From: Micromussa lordhowensis
Taxonomy: Eukaryota > Cnidaria > Anthozoa > Scleractinia > Lobophylliidae
Direction: 5' to 3'
Assembly (NCBI GenBank): GCA_964020085.1
Contig: OZ026600.1
Span: forward strand, 28,189,579-28,253,578
DNA: 64,000 nucleotides
Within the stretch, counting starts at the first letter, position 1. Each line of letters opens with the position of its first letter. The notes below the pieces were generated by a model. The model was given only the letters and a program-made list of their open reading frames with translations, was not told where the DNA came from and did not search any database. The position numbers and the translations under genes were made by a program. Shown piece by piece: positions 35,131-46,000 of this stretch.

Positions 35131-35182
35131 ATGCAATTACTCGGTATAGCATTCATTCTTTATCTTCTAAAGCTATCAGCAG
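35131..35182 (+). CDS. Candidate signal-peptide exon
   Basis: An ATG at 35131 opens MQLLGIAFILYLLKLSAG and stops at a clean donor G|GTAATG in phase 1. That is the phase used by all EGF, PA14 and VWA exons downstream. The segment is a convincing secretory leader in composition and length. It could splice to the copy A EGF exons at 36144 and 37052 and then to PA14 of copy B at 38721, all phase 1. Against it: the exon lies inside a transposon-like element, its complement is part of a frame continuous with the GIY-YIG-like tail, and a 50-bp inverted copy at 31950-32000 shows that the sequence is repetitive. Confidence 0.35.
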
Positions 35183-35440
35183 GTAATGGATTTTGTTTTC
35201 ATTTCTGCGTGTGATTTGACGATAAAGTTTGCAGAAGGCTTCTGACTGTAATACCGTATTTAATTAATATTAAAGCTCATTAGTCTTGGATAAATTCTAT
35301 GCTCAGAATATTAAGCAAAATAAGAATTGAAATTTTTGAGCAGAGTAAGCCAAAACATCAGCAATTTATAATAATGTACTAAAATCAGACAGTCACGTAA
35401 CACCTGTGTATCAAAATAAATGGACGTAGTGAGTGGTTGT

Positions 35441-35561
35441 GTCCTGGTGTACCGGTACACAGAGGGAATAACTATTGTACTCCTTTGTTTACGACCCTTT
35501 GTTGAGCTGTTGCATATTGTTGGGTCTTTGTATCGGTTCTTGTGTACCGGTACACGAGGAC
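35441..35561. mobile_element. 121-bp MITE nested in the right TIR
   Basis: Inverted ends GTCCTGGTGTACCGGTACAC (35441-35460) and GTGTACCGGTACACGAGGAC (35542-35561). The left TIR is continuous across this point (about 30357-30360), so it is an insertion into the right arm. Confidence 0.65.
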
Positions 35562-36143
35562 AGAACTGGGAACGTATCTACCATTAACCGAAGCTTAAGA
35601 AATGAAAAAAAGGTAAAATCGACTCGCCAATAAACAAGACACTATTTTACGATACCTTTGATCGGTCGAAACGAAAATTTTCCCGCTGAATCGTGGAGTA
35701 TCTTTCTTGCTAACAACCAAAATGATTTCCCGAATTTCTATGGCTCACTGAAGTAAATTAAATTGAAAGTTTTCCTCGCAAGTACGATCGAGAAAAGTAT
35801 CATGCAACGATGGCCGTGTAAGAACACACCAAAGTACCTCAGAAGCTGCCGTTCGCCGATTGGGCAGAATAATACAAAGGAATTTTCTGCCCAATCAGGA
35901 GCCAGCATTCGCCAAGCCGTTTGGAAATGGTCTGGTGAGAGTCGGTTCCCAGGGGCTCTTTCACACCTCCTTGTAAACTTTCGTGAAACCTTTCGTCGCG
36001 CAGATTTATTTTCCTCACGCCCCCATTAACTGCCCCTGGGTCTCCGAGGATGGAGAAAGGTGAATAGTTAAAAGGTATGGTTGTAAGCTTGTATTGTAAA
36101 CTCTGCAAATTTGGGATTGAGCTCATCTTGTTTCTTGTTGTAG

Positions 36144-36269
36144 ACGTAGACGAATGCTTGTGGAATAGTTACAGTTGTCACATAGAGGCCTTTTGTGTAA
36201 ACACAAAAGGCTCGTATAACTGCTCTTGTAATCCTGGGTTGAGTGGAGATGGAAAGACAAAATGTGATG
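36144..36269 (+). CDS. EGF exon 4 of copy A
   Basis: Acceptor GTTGTAG, donor GATG|GTAAGT, phase 1-1. It reads [18 protein letters not shown], then [20 protein letters not shown] and TKCDG, a calcium-binding EGF domain with the D-x-D-E-C and G-S-Y signatures. It is nearly identical to 43108-43233. It lies downstream of the candidate signal-peptide exon and in matching phase, so it could be used in a transcript starting inside the element. Otherwise it is part of the non-functional copy A. Confidence 0.6.
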
Positions 36270-36872
36270 GTAAGTCTTGACAATCTCATTAACATTTTGA
36301 TGGGACTCACTGTCACACACTACAACACTACAACTGTGCATTAGTCTAGGTGTAGTCTATCGCAAATTTATTTCAATAACTATTATATCTCAAATCTCCA
36401 GCCGCGTCTATGACTTGAGCACGTCGAATTTCTAGCAACACCACCAAAATGTCAAATTGTCGTTGAAGTTTGAGAACTTTGTTTAAGCGTCTCGAAATGT
36501 TAATTACCAAGAACATTGGAAACAAATATTTGCGCACGCGACATAAATTAAAGCAGTTATCATTCTGTAATCATCATTGCCCACTTTTTGTTCTTGCTGC
36601 ACAGTGCATTCCAGCTTTTGAGTTATGTTTTGTTACTCCTTGCGTCTTTCCAAAGGACTTTTGTTTTTCTAATCTCGTCTTCAGTAATATTGTTCGGTCC
36701 CGATTTGAGAAGTATTTACACATTGTTTTATTCCAGTAGAAATCGGAAACGCTTAGACTTCCTGCTAAACATTGCTAAAAAGGAACTTGTTCCACCCAGT
36801 TTGCATTTTATATTACCCCCTTTTTTAAAAAAAATTAAAAGCTAAACGGAGACAACAGACCAACTTAAGTTG

Positions 36873-36904
36873 CTCCGACGAAGGGCTAACACTCGAAACG
36901 TCAG
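36873..36904 (+). ncRNA. Hammerhead-like core in an intronic retroelement relic (copy A)
   Basis: CTCCGACGA followed by a short GGGC...CTC stem and CGAAACGTCAG resembles the CUGANGA...GAAA hammerhead core with one core mismatch (U to C). The same element is in copy B at 43834-43865. It is preceded by a relic frame ([15 protein letters not shown]) with retroelement flavour. Confidence 0.3.
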
Positions 36905-37051
36905 CTTTCGAATCTCTTTAAGGTGGCCAATTCACATTATCAACTCAGTTGATAAACCGAAATTATCTTGTAGTACTCCCCACCGACACAGCACCACAGT
37001 TTCTTTAAAAACTTACCCACTTTTTTCAACTTAAGTATTTTCTTTACTTAG

Positions 37052-37174
37052 ACATCAACGAATGCGAACTTCTAACAGACGCTTGCCACAGAGACTCTTA
37101 TTGTAGCAACTATTACCGTTATCATGAATGTATGTGTGTGTCTGGATACTCTGGCAATGGCACAATCTGTACAG
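37052..37174 (+). CDS. EGF exon 5 of copy A
   Basis: Acceptor TTTACTTAG, donor ACAG|GTACGA, phase 1-1. It reads [18 protein letters not shown], then [20 protein letters not shown] and ICTG. The protein is the same as copy B 44009-44131. It is intact by itself; whether it is spliced depends on the promoter question at 34.6-35.2 kb. Confidence 0.6.
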
Positions 37175-37226
37175 GTACGATAAAGGATCTACTAGGTATA
37201 TATAGAGTGAGAACAGTGTTTGTAAA

Positions 37227-37378
37227 AGCGGTTTTCAATTGAGTGTCGTATAATCAAAACCAAAACCAAACCAATTACTTACTGATTAGACAACTCAGCC
37301 AATCGCAAACCGTAGTAAAACCAAAACCCAAACCAAAGTAATTGCGTGATTACTTTCGACACTCAATTGAAAACCGCT
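37227..37378. mobile_element. 152-bp MITE (copy A)
   Basis: Perfect inverted ends AGCGGTTTTCAATTGAGTGT (with two more bases) at 37227-37248 and 37357-37378. It is present at the same place in copy B (44184-44338), so it inserted before the duplication. Confidence 0.8.
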
Positions 37379-37599
37379 CTGAGTGCCTATCAAAAGTTGT
37401 ACTTCTGACCAAAACGGCCCTTTAAATGCAAAAATACTTGGTGTTGGGTGTACCAATCAGGTAAAAGGATAACCACACCAAAACGCTATTACTACCTAAC
37501 CAGCCAACATCATGGAGTTCAGTAGCTATTGGTAAGTGATCGCTGGTCTTGCTCTTATCCTTTGGTTAGTCCTGGTAGAATAGGCGGTTTCTTTCCTGC

Positions 37600-37940
37600 T
37601 CCAATAACCCCTAGGTTTCTCCATCAACTTCATTCTTTCTCTAACAGTTTCTTTCCTTTCTTCTTTCTCTAGCACTTTATGTTTGTTTGTTTTTTGTTAT
37701 TTCTCCAGCACTTTTGCTTTTTCTTTCTCCGTCACTTTTTGTTTCCTCTTGCACTTTCTCCCCTCCTTCAATATGTTTTCTCCAACAGTCTCTTCTTTCC
37801 TGCTATATTTATATCTACCATCGCTTTTTTTCAGCTTGCAGCATTTTTCCCTTTCCTTTCTTGTTCTTTTCCTTTTTTTACATAAGTATCTTCCTTTCTT
37901 TCCAATCTTTTCATTACAAGCTAAAACTCTTTTGTTTTTG
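37600..37940 (+). repeat. Long polypyrimidine tract (copy A)
   Basis: About 330 bp of almost pure C/T on the plus strand with reiterated TTTCTCCAGCACTTTT-like units. It matches the tract just before the VWA2 exon in copy B (44560-44880), but here the VWA2 exon has been lost at the breakpoint at 37946. Confidence 0.8.
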
Positions 37941-37946
37941 TGTTGG

Positions 37947-38234
37947 TATGTTACTTTCTGCATTACTTAATAATACTATAAGTACGATACGATGTAGTTA
38001 AATCAGTTCACTAGTATTTCCTAGTGTAGCCCCAGGAAGAGCTAAACCTCTAACGATACTGCATGTGTATTGTCCTTCCCGCCCCCCGCACTCCACGAAA
38101 GGGAAGGAGGCAGAGAACATTCCTCAGTACTTGCTGTTTTTGCTCAGTGCACATTTTTAAAATCAACTCACGAGATTGCTTTTTTTAACTGCAGATTTGA
38201 ACGGATCTGGAAGAGGTTAGTAAAGAAACTTGAA
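37947..38234. other. Spacer between duplication copies A and B
   Basis: This 288-bp stretch is not shared with either copy. No gene was recognised. It is the junction sequence of the tandem duplication. Confidence 0.6.
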
Positions 38235-38720
38235 CTTTGCAACTTACGGTATTTTCTCATCCTAGAGTTTCAAGTGTTGAAGAGCTTAAGTGTCCTATAA
38301 GAACATTTTTTCAACTTTTCATTTACAAGAGACGAGTCCGTAGCACCTAATAATTTCGCCCAAAGTAATTGAAAACAAACAGTACGTTCAGATTACATAG
38401 ACTCGAGGTTGATTAATAAGGATGATCCAAGCGGTGTATGACATTTGCACACTGTAGACTACATTTAGGCCTAAATGGCACCATGATTAGCCTGAATATC
38501 AACCAGGTTAGCCTGAATAGCACTCAGGTTAGCCTGTTTACGGTTAGCTATCGGTAATGGAAGTGAGAATGCAGTATTTAGTTAAAATGTCTACAGTCTG
38601 CAGTCTGCAAATGTCAAACACCGTCCAACTAGACGAAAACCTTTATTTGCTGTCACGTTCTAAGCTTGTTCATAAAGGCTGTATAGTTAGAAACCTTAAG
38701 GCACGTCTTACCAATTATAG

Positions 38721-40088
38721 GGGTTTACCGGGAAGTTTACACCTCAATCGGTGGAGACACTGTCGAAGAACTTTATCGCCATTCCAAGTTTCCAGAAAGC
38801 CCAGATTTCGTCGAAGTATTGACGAAATTTGACGCCACTCTCAATGATAGCGATGGTTTTGGTCAGCGGCTCTCTACTTTTTATCAGGTAAGGAACTCAA
38901 CGCTCAGTGTGAAATTGCGAATTTAACTTCTGACACAGTCTTCCCTTGCTTGAGTTTCGAACACATAATAATTGCAAGAAGGGGGGCTTACTGCCTTACA
39001 AATCTGCCTTACAAAAAGCATCATTAATGATCATACCGGGGGATGGGTAAACAAGTCTATTGTCTTTAAACAATTCGACTACGTTAAAAAAAAATAATCC
39101 CTACTGAAATACACTGTCTGTTTCTGTCCGTCTGTCGATGAGTCTGTCTCATTGATTGGCTAGCTGGTTCGCTGCCTGGTAGGATTAAAACCACTGACTG
39201 GTTATTGATTTAGGCAGAAGGCAGTTTGCTCATTTTTGTTTTGTTCTGAGCGTGATAGATATTCTGTAGAGATCAATTGTCGGATACGTATTGTTTTGCG
39301 CCTTGTAGACACTTGAAAGCTCTCACCTGTCAAACATTTTACAGCGCGTGTGATAAATAGCAACTGGACGTCACATATGATACGTGTCTAATTAAATGAT
39401 CTCAAGACGCCCTCGTACAATTACGGCTTGAGTTCAAAAGTTTTTTTTAACTCAAGTGAAATAAGTTGTTATTGCGTTTAAGCACATACGATAACCTGCA
39501 CTTATTGTTAGTATTTACTCTCTAGCCGCCTGTGACGGGCTCTTACGTCTTTTCCTTGGGGTGCGCAAGTGCCTGCGAGTTATGGCTCAGCGGCGATGAC
39601 GTGGAGGCTAACATCACTAGGATAGTCAAACTGGAACCTTGGGAATCCACGGAGTATCAGCAGTTGGAAAAGTACGATTTCCTTTCTTTGAAGGCTTATC
39701 ACATTATTTTGGATATTCTCTCCTTTCCTTTTGTTGAAAGATTTTTCAAGGAGGTTTCAGAATTATAATTGTTTTGCTTGAAAAGTGGTTATCGACTTTA
39801 ATAATTCGTCCATACAGGAGCCCATGGGTCATTTTCCTTGCCATTATTCTGATGCTTTACACCAATTCGGTCAAAGCAGTGTATAAATTTAAGTGTCAGT
39901 ACTTTCCTATTTCAGATTTCCAGACGAACAGATGTCCGGAGCTGTTCAATTATCCCAAGATTCTTCATATTTCTTAAGAGTCTACATGAAGGCCGGTCCT
40001 GGTCTTACATCTGGTCACCTCTCCGTAGGTGTACAAACACCATCTGGAAGCTTTGAAAGTCCTCTTTCATGCAATCATTTGTATCTAT
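38721..40088 (+). CDS. PA14 domain exons (copy B, intact)
   Basis: Exons 38721-38887 (phase 1 in, 0 out), 39526-39671 (0 in, 2 out) and 39916-40088 (2 in, 1 out). The translation opens [20 protein letters not shown] and continues [84 protein letters not shown] and SYLYL-type ends. PA14 is a beta-barrel often implicated in carbohydrate binding. The REVYT opening and the glycine-SYVF strand are characteristic. This is the uninterrupted counterpart of 24405-26577. The frame is entered in phase 1 from an upstream leader exon not found immediately 5'. Confidence 0.8.
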
Positions 40089-43000
40089 GTGAGTAACAAC
40101 AAAATGAGTACTACGTGCTGTAAAAATGAATTATTGTGCATGCTGATATAATTGGAGAAACAGGTACTGTTAAGTTTTCTAACACTCTTAAGAATGATGG
40201 ATTGCATGTTGTATTGTAAATCACTTCTTTTGACTTAATTAGGTTAGCTATTTAATTTGTATTGTCACTGAAAAGCCCTGTCAGGGGAGTGTCAATAAAC
40301 TATTGTTTAGTGTTAATTGTTTCACTCTTAGTTGTGTCAAATCGCCCAACGGACACTGTTACGCATTCAATTAGCAGAAAGGCTGGCTGTATCAGAATGC
40401 TTCATGGTGCAAACATCTCCTTATATGGCTTATTTGTCTCTGTTACACACTGATGAAAGATGTACACTTTTCTTCCTAGACCAAGATGAGTGCACGTCTC
40501 AAATAGAGCAATGCCATTCAAATGCAGAGTGTATCAACCGACATCAAGCGTTCGTTTGTAGCTGTGTACCTGGCTTTAATGAAGATATCGGATCCTGTCA
40601 CGGTGCGAACATTAAAGGAACTAAATATTAATCTTTCTAAGAGGGTCGAGGATTGAAAGTGATCCCGAAACTCTTGGTAAAAACGTTCGACGCACTTTGA
40701 AAATAGTAAAGCTTTATTGCTAATCGCAACACGCATTTCTGCTGCTCGCTTTATGTACCTTTTAGAGCGAACGCAATCGATATAATTTAAATGCTTATGG
40801 GCACTGTTTAAGTTTAATTGACAAATCCCGTTACACTAGCCTACACTGTACGGCTTAGCGCAAAATCTCCGAATCTTGAGCTTGTGCTTCTCCTTTTGCC
40901 CTACACATTCGAATTTTAATATCCTTATTACCGTTGTCTTGAATTTTATACCTTTCTTCGCAGCTCCTGAGCAGTGTCCAGTCGTTGTCGATATGATCTT
41001 TCTGCTAGACACTTCGTCGAACTTGTTATCAACAAAAAACTTTGAAAACCAGAAACTGTTCATACAACGGATCATCAGCAGGTTTAACGTTTCAAACAGT
41101 CGTATCAATATTATTCCATACAGCGACATACCACACGAAGGGAAGATTCTCACAACTGAGGGGAAATCAACTGGTGAGTTCGCTGAACTTGTGCGCAATG
41201 TTCAGCTGTTAATGGGAGGTTGCACCCGTCACGATTTAGCGCTGAACAAGTCTTACAACTATTTTTTGTCTCCGGGGGGGCCATCCGGGGGACAAAGGAT
41301 TTTAGTGCTTCTTACTACAGGAAAACAGCCGCAACATCCTCAAATGACTCCTGAGTATATACCGATAGAGGCCATCACTGTGCTACTTAAAGAGGCAGAA
41401 GTGATTACTATTGCTATTGGAATTGGTGATGATGTTGAAGCGCAAGATCTTGAAAACATCGCAACCGAACCATCTAAGGCCATCTTGTTTCAAAGTTCCG
41501 ATAACGTTACAGAGGACGCCATGGTCGTTTACAAGGAAATATGTAAAGCCACTGGTAAGACGAAAAACTAGCATTTTTTAGAATTTTTAACATATTTTGT
41601 AGTAGCATTATTTGTTCCAACAACAGAAAGCATGCAACAAATTTTCTCTCGTCTAACCAAACAAAGCAATAAAAGTAACGCGAGCGTAGTTCGGCAGTCT
41701 CTCCTTATTAATGTTTTTGCTTTTAAAATATCTGATGTGATACTTTTGTCACTTCGTTTTCAGTGTAGAAAGCTGAGAATAATGAGATCAATATATCTTG
41801 CTTTTCAGCTCAGTCACTTGGCACTATCATTTGTCCCTCGTATGCTGAAGTGACGCGGTGTCAGGAGCATGCCAGCTGTGTCATTTTGAATGACACCCAT
41901 CAGTGTGTCTGTGACACTGGGTTTTACCCTGAAGGAAACCAGTGCCTTGGTGAGCATTTCAGTACCTGGCCTTAGCGAAGAGGAGACAGTTTGCATCTTC
42001 TCTCAGGACTTAGTTATGCTTCCAGAAAATTCGGCCACGCTGTACTCGATAGGCAAGAATGGGTCCGACATCGACAGGGTCCGACATCTTTACCAATTCC
42101 CGGCTACAAACTGGTGAAATCGAAATTAGTCTTGTAAATGTGTCAGGGTTGTAGAAAATAGCATAATATAGCCCAGTTAACAATTATACATTATTGTTGG
42201 AAGATTAACCTTCCAAAGTGATAGATACCGGTACTGATCGCCTTTCCCTGTCAATAGTTTTCCATCCACTTCAATTCTCAAAACCTACTCACCGCGTCTT
42301 CTGTCGACGGAGCTTTAAAAACTAGCGATACCGAAGCGGTCAGTAAGTCTAAAGCATAACGTGGTGTCAAATCCATAACTAGCACTTGTTATCTTATTTA
42401 CGTTAAGCAACCATTAAAATATTTCGACCATTTCGAAGTTAGATGTTAGGTACTCACGAAAACTAAAAAAAAACATCATTTGAATCTAGTCATTGCTTTG
42501 ATTCAAGAATACTTTTACCCCTTATTCTGTAGTCCAATAGGACTAATAACGAGTTGATTATAAATTTTCAGACTTGGATGAGTGTCTCAATGGAACGCAC
42601 AAGTGCGACGTAATTGCTACTTGCATAAACACAGAAGGGAGTTACAGTTGCGAATGTCCAAACGGATATTCTACTAATGGAACAAAATGCGACGGTATGT
42701 TGTCCCTTATGTGTTTGCCAATCGTGTATCTCCCGCCATGCAGACTGCAATATAAGGCAGTCATATTTTCAAAAGGTAAAGACTAAAGTTAAAGTACGTT
42801 TTTCCGTGAAAAATAATTGCTCACTGAAGTTTTAAATACAAGTTTTAAAAAGTTTTTTTGCGTGCTTCTGCAATGACGTGATAACGTTCCTAGGCCTCAC
42901 TGATTTATATGACTTGCAATGAGTATGCTTATGCCAGGTCGGACGTATGTAATTTGGAAAAGATTAGGAGGGTAGAGAGAGCAAAATTGAAGGAGAACGA

Positions 43001-46000
43001 CAGAGAATTCATGCGAGAGAAAGGTGAATAGTGAAAAGGTATGGTTGTAAGCTTGTATCGTAAACTCTGCAAATTTGGGATTGAGCTGATCTAGTCTCTT
43101 GTTGTAGACGTAGACGAATGCTTGTGGAATAGTTACATTTGTCACGTAGAGGCCTTTTGTGTAAACACAAAAGGCTCGTACAACTGCTCTTGTAATCCTG
43201 GGTTGAGTGGAGATGGAAAGACAAAATGTGATGGTAAGTCTTGACGATATCATTAACATTTTGATGGGACTTCTCCTGTACAGTCACATTACAATTGTGC
43301 ATTAGTCTAGGTGTAGTCTATCGCAAATTTATTTCAATAACTATTATATCTCAAATCTCCAGTCGCGACTATGACTTGAGCACGTCGTATTTCTAGCAAC
43401 ACCACCAAAATGTCAAATTGTCGTTGAAGTTTGAGAACTTTGTTTAAGCGTCTCGAAATGTTAATTACCAAGAATATTGGAAACAAATATTTGCGCACAC
43501 GACATAAATTAAAGCAGTTATCATTCTGTAATCATCATTGCCCACTTTTTGTTCTTGCTGCACAGTGCATTCCAGCTTTTGAGTTATGTTTTGTTACTCC
43601 TTGCGTCTTTCCAAAGGAGTATCAGTTTTTCTAATCTCGCCTTCAGTAACATTGTTCGGGCCCGATTTGAGAAGTATTTACACATTGTTTTATTCCAGTA
43701 GAAATCGGAAACGCTTAGATTTCCTGCTAAACATTGCTAAAAAGGAACTTGCTCCACCCAGTTTGCATTTTATATTAGCCCTTTTTTTAAAGAAATTAAA
43801 AGCTAAACGGAGACAACAGACCAACTTAAGTTGCTCCGACGAAGGGCTAACGCTCGAAACGTCAGCTTTCGAATCTCTTAACGGTGGCCAATTCACATTA
43901 TCAACTTGATAAACCGAAATTATCTTGTAGTACTCCCCACCGACACAGCACCACAATTTCTTTAGAAACTTACCCACTTTTTTCAACTGAAGTATTTTCT
44001 TTACTTAGACATCAACGAATGCGAGCTTCTAACAGACGCTTGCCACAGAGACTCTTATTGTAGCAACTATTACCGTTATCATGAATGTATGTGTGTGTCT
44101 GGATACTCTGGCAATGGCACAATCTGTACAGGTACGATAAAGGATCTACTAGGTATATATAGAGTAAGAACAGTGTTTGTAAAAGCGGTTTTCAATTGAG
44201 TGTCGTAAAATCAAAACCAAAAGAAAACAAACCAATTACTTACTGATTAGACAACTCAGCCAATCCCAAACCGTAGTAAAACCAAAACCCAACCAAAGTA
44301 ATTGTGTGATTACTTTCGACACTCAATTGAAAACCGCTCTGAGTGCCTATCAAAAGTTGTACTTCTGACCAAAACGGCCCTTTAAATGCCAAAATACTTG
44401 GCGTTGGGTGGACCAATCACGTAAAAGGATAACCACACTAAACGCTATTACTACCTAACCAGCCAACATCATGGAGTTCAGTAGCTATTGGTGAGCGATC
44501 GCTGGTCTTATCCTTTGATTAGTCCTGGTAGAATAGGCGGTTTCTTTCCTGCTCCAATAACCCCTAGGTTTCTCCATCAACTTCATTCTTTCTCTAACAG
44601 TTTCTTTCCTTTCTTCGTTCTCCAGCACTTTTTTTTTTGTTATTTCTCCAGCACTTTTGCTTTTTCTTTCTCCGTCACTTTTTGTTTCCTCTTGCACTTT
44701 CTCCCCTCCTTCAATATGTTTTCTCCAACAGTCTCTTCTTTCCTGCTATATCTATATCTACCATCGCTTTTTTTCAGCTTGCAGCATTTTTCCCTTTCCT
44801 TTCTTGTTCTTTTCCTTCTTTTACATAAGTATCTTCCTTCCTTTCCAATCTTTTCATTACAAGCTAAAACTCTTTTGTTTTTGTGTTGGATTTAGCACCA
44901 GAAAAATGCCAACTTCCAGTCGACCTTATATTTGCAATAGACGCCTCCGGAAGCGTTGGAAGGGAAAACTATGAAAAACAGAAAGAATTCATCAAGATCT
45001 TGGCCAGCCGATATGATCTTGTGAACAGCAGTCAAGCAGCAGTAATTGTATTCAGCAATCATGCCTCCAATGAAATTGAGCTTGGGTCGAAGAGAACAGC
45101 ATTATCTTTCGCTACCGCAGTGGATGATATCCCATATTTTCAAGCGTTTACTAGAATTGACCTTGCACTTCGCCTGGTTTATGATGAATACTTTTTATCA
45201 AATAGCTCCAACAAAACCGAGCGACTAATCGTACTGTTGACTGATGGGAAACAAACTCGAAACGACTTCATGACTCCGGCTTACGTCCCAATAGAGGATA
45301 CAGTGCAGCTCCTACGCTCCAAATCTGCTCGCGTGTTTGCTGTCGGCGTTGGGGATTCTGTTGACGTGACGGAGATGAGGATTGTGACTGAACAGGAAGG
45401 CGATATTTTTCTAGCCACAGAATTCAATGATTTGGTAGCAAAGGCCGACTTTATAGCAAAGACAACTTGCGCAGTCGCTCGTAAGTGTGATCTCTTAGCA
45501 AAATCGTGTTAAAATCGTAGGTAGAACCATACGTTAAGGAAATAGTATCAATCGAATTGTATGTCTTTCAGTAGGAATAATGTTTTGAGATTATGACTGA
45601 AGTGGTTAAGGATAACGAAGTGAATGGTTTATCTTTTGTAGTTCAGGCCCAAGGGATAACTGTTTGTAGTGCTGACGTCGATATCACTAGTTGCCATTTT
45701 GGTGCCCATTGCGTCAATGAGAGTAGCAACTTCACCTGCATCTGTAAAGATGGTTTTGTTGGCAAATCACTTCAGTGTGAAGGTGAGCCCCAGTAGAGTG
45801 GACCTGACACAGTGGTCTCAACTGTAGACTGTTGCATTTAAGATAATGTGGTCTAACTTTGCCACCTAGCCAGTAGCTTTGTTGTGCAGCTGTTTCAGCC
45901 TCAGTGGGATGCGCTGGATTCGACCTGCGTGGTTGAAGGGCTTTACTTTTGGCGCGTGGCCGGTTTTTGCCCTCTGATATCCCATGCCACCAATGAAGGA

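Larger units (their letters stand above)
29704..36052. mobile_element. 6.35-kb element with long inverted repeats and 9-bp target duplication (MULE-like)
   Basis: The left end CATCCTCGGAGACCCAGG (29704) and right end CCTGGGTCTCCGAGGATG (36052) start inverted repeats of several hundred bp: about 29704-30382 against 35405-36052. Each arm carries its own small nested insertion. The element is flanked by GAGAAAGGT at 29695-29703 and 36053-36061. Copy B has this sequence once, at the empty site near 43016-43024. Long TIRs plus a 9-bp duplication are the signature of Mutator-like elements. No transposase was recognised in the interior. The interior holds degenerate duplications, MITEs, a GIY-YIG-like fragment and a candidate promoter with a signal-peptide exon. 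Confidence 0.8.
23924..37946 (+). repeat. Copy A of a 6.65-kb tandem duplication (inflated by insertions)
   Basis: From CTTTGCAACTTACGG at 23924 to TTTTTGTGTTGG at 37946, copy A matches 38235-44889 closely in exons and introns alike. It is longer only because of insertions at 24433-25249, 29313-29487 and 29704-36052. Removing these gives about 6.67 kb. The unit contains PA14 (3 exons), EGF, VWA and four EGF exons. Confidence 0.9.
38235..44889 (+). repeat. Copy B of the 6.65-kb tandem duplication
   Basis: The uninterrupted version of the unit, containing all empty sites for the three copy A insertions, and joined at its 3' side to the second VWA exon of the polycystin-like gene. Confidence 0.9.

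Noticed and set aside
37683..38001. Three overlapping plus-strand frames of about 70-105 codons, F/S/L-rich
   Set aside because: They are translations of the polypyrimidine tract; all plus frames stay open because stops need purines. No domain or start context.
42001..42117. Continuation of the EGF exon 2 frame past its donor in copy B
   Set aside because: Copy A has indels in the same stretch that break every frame, so it behaves as intron.
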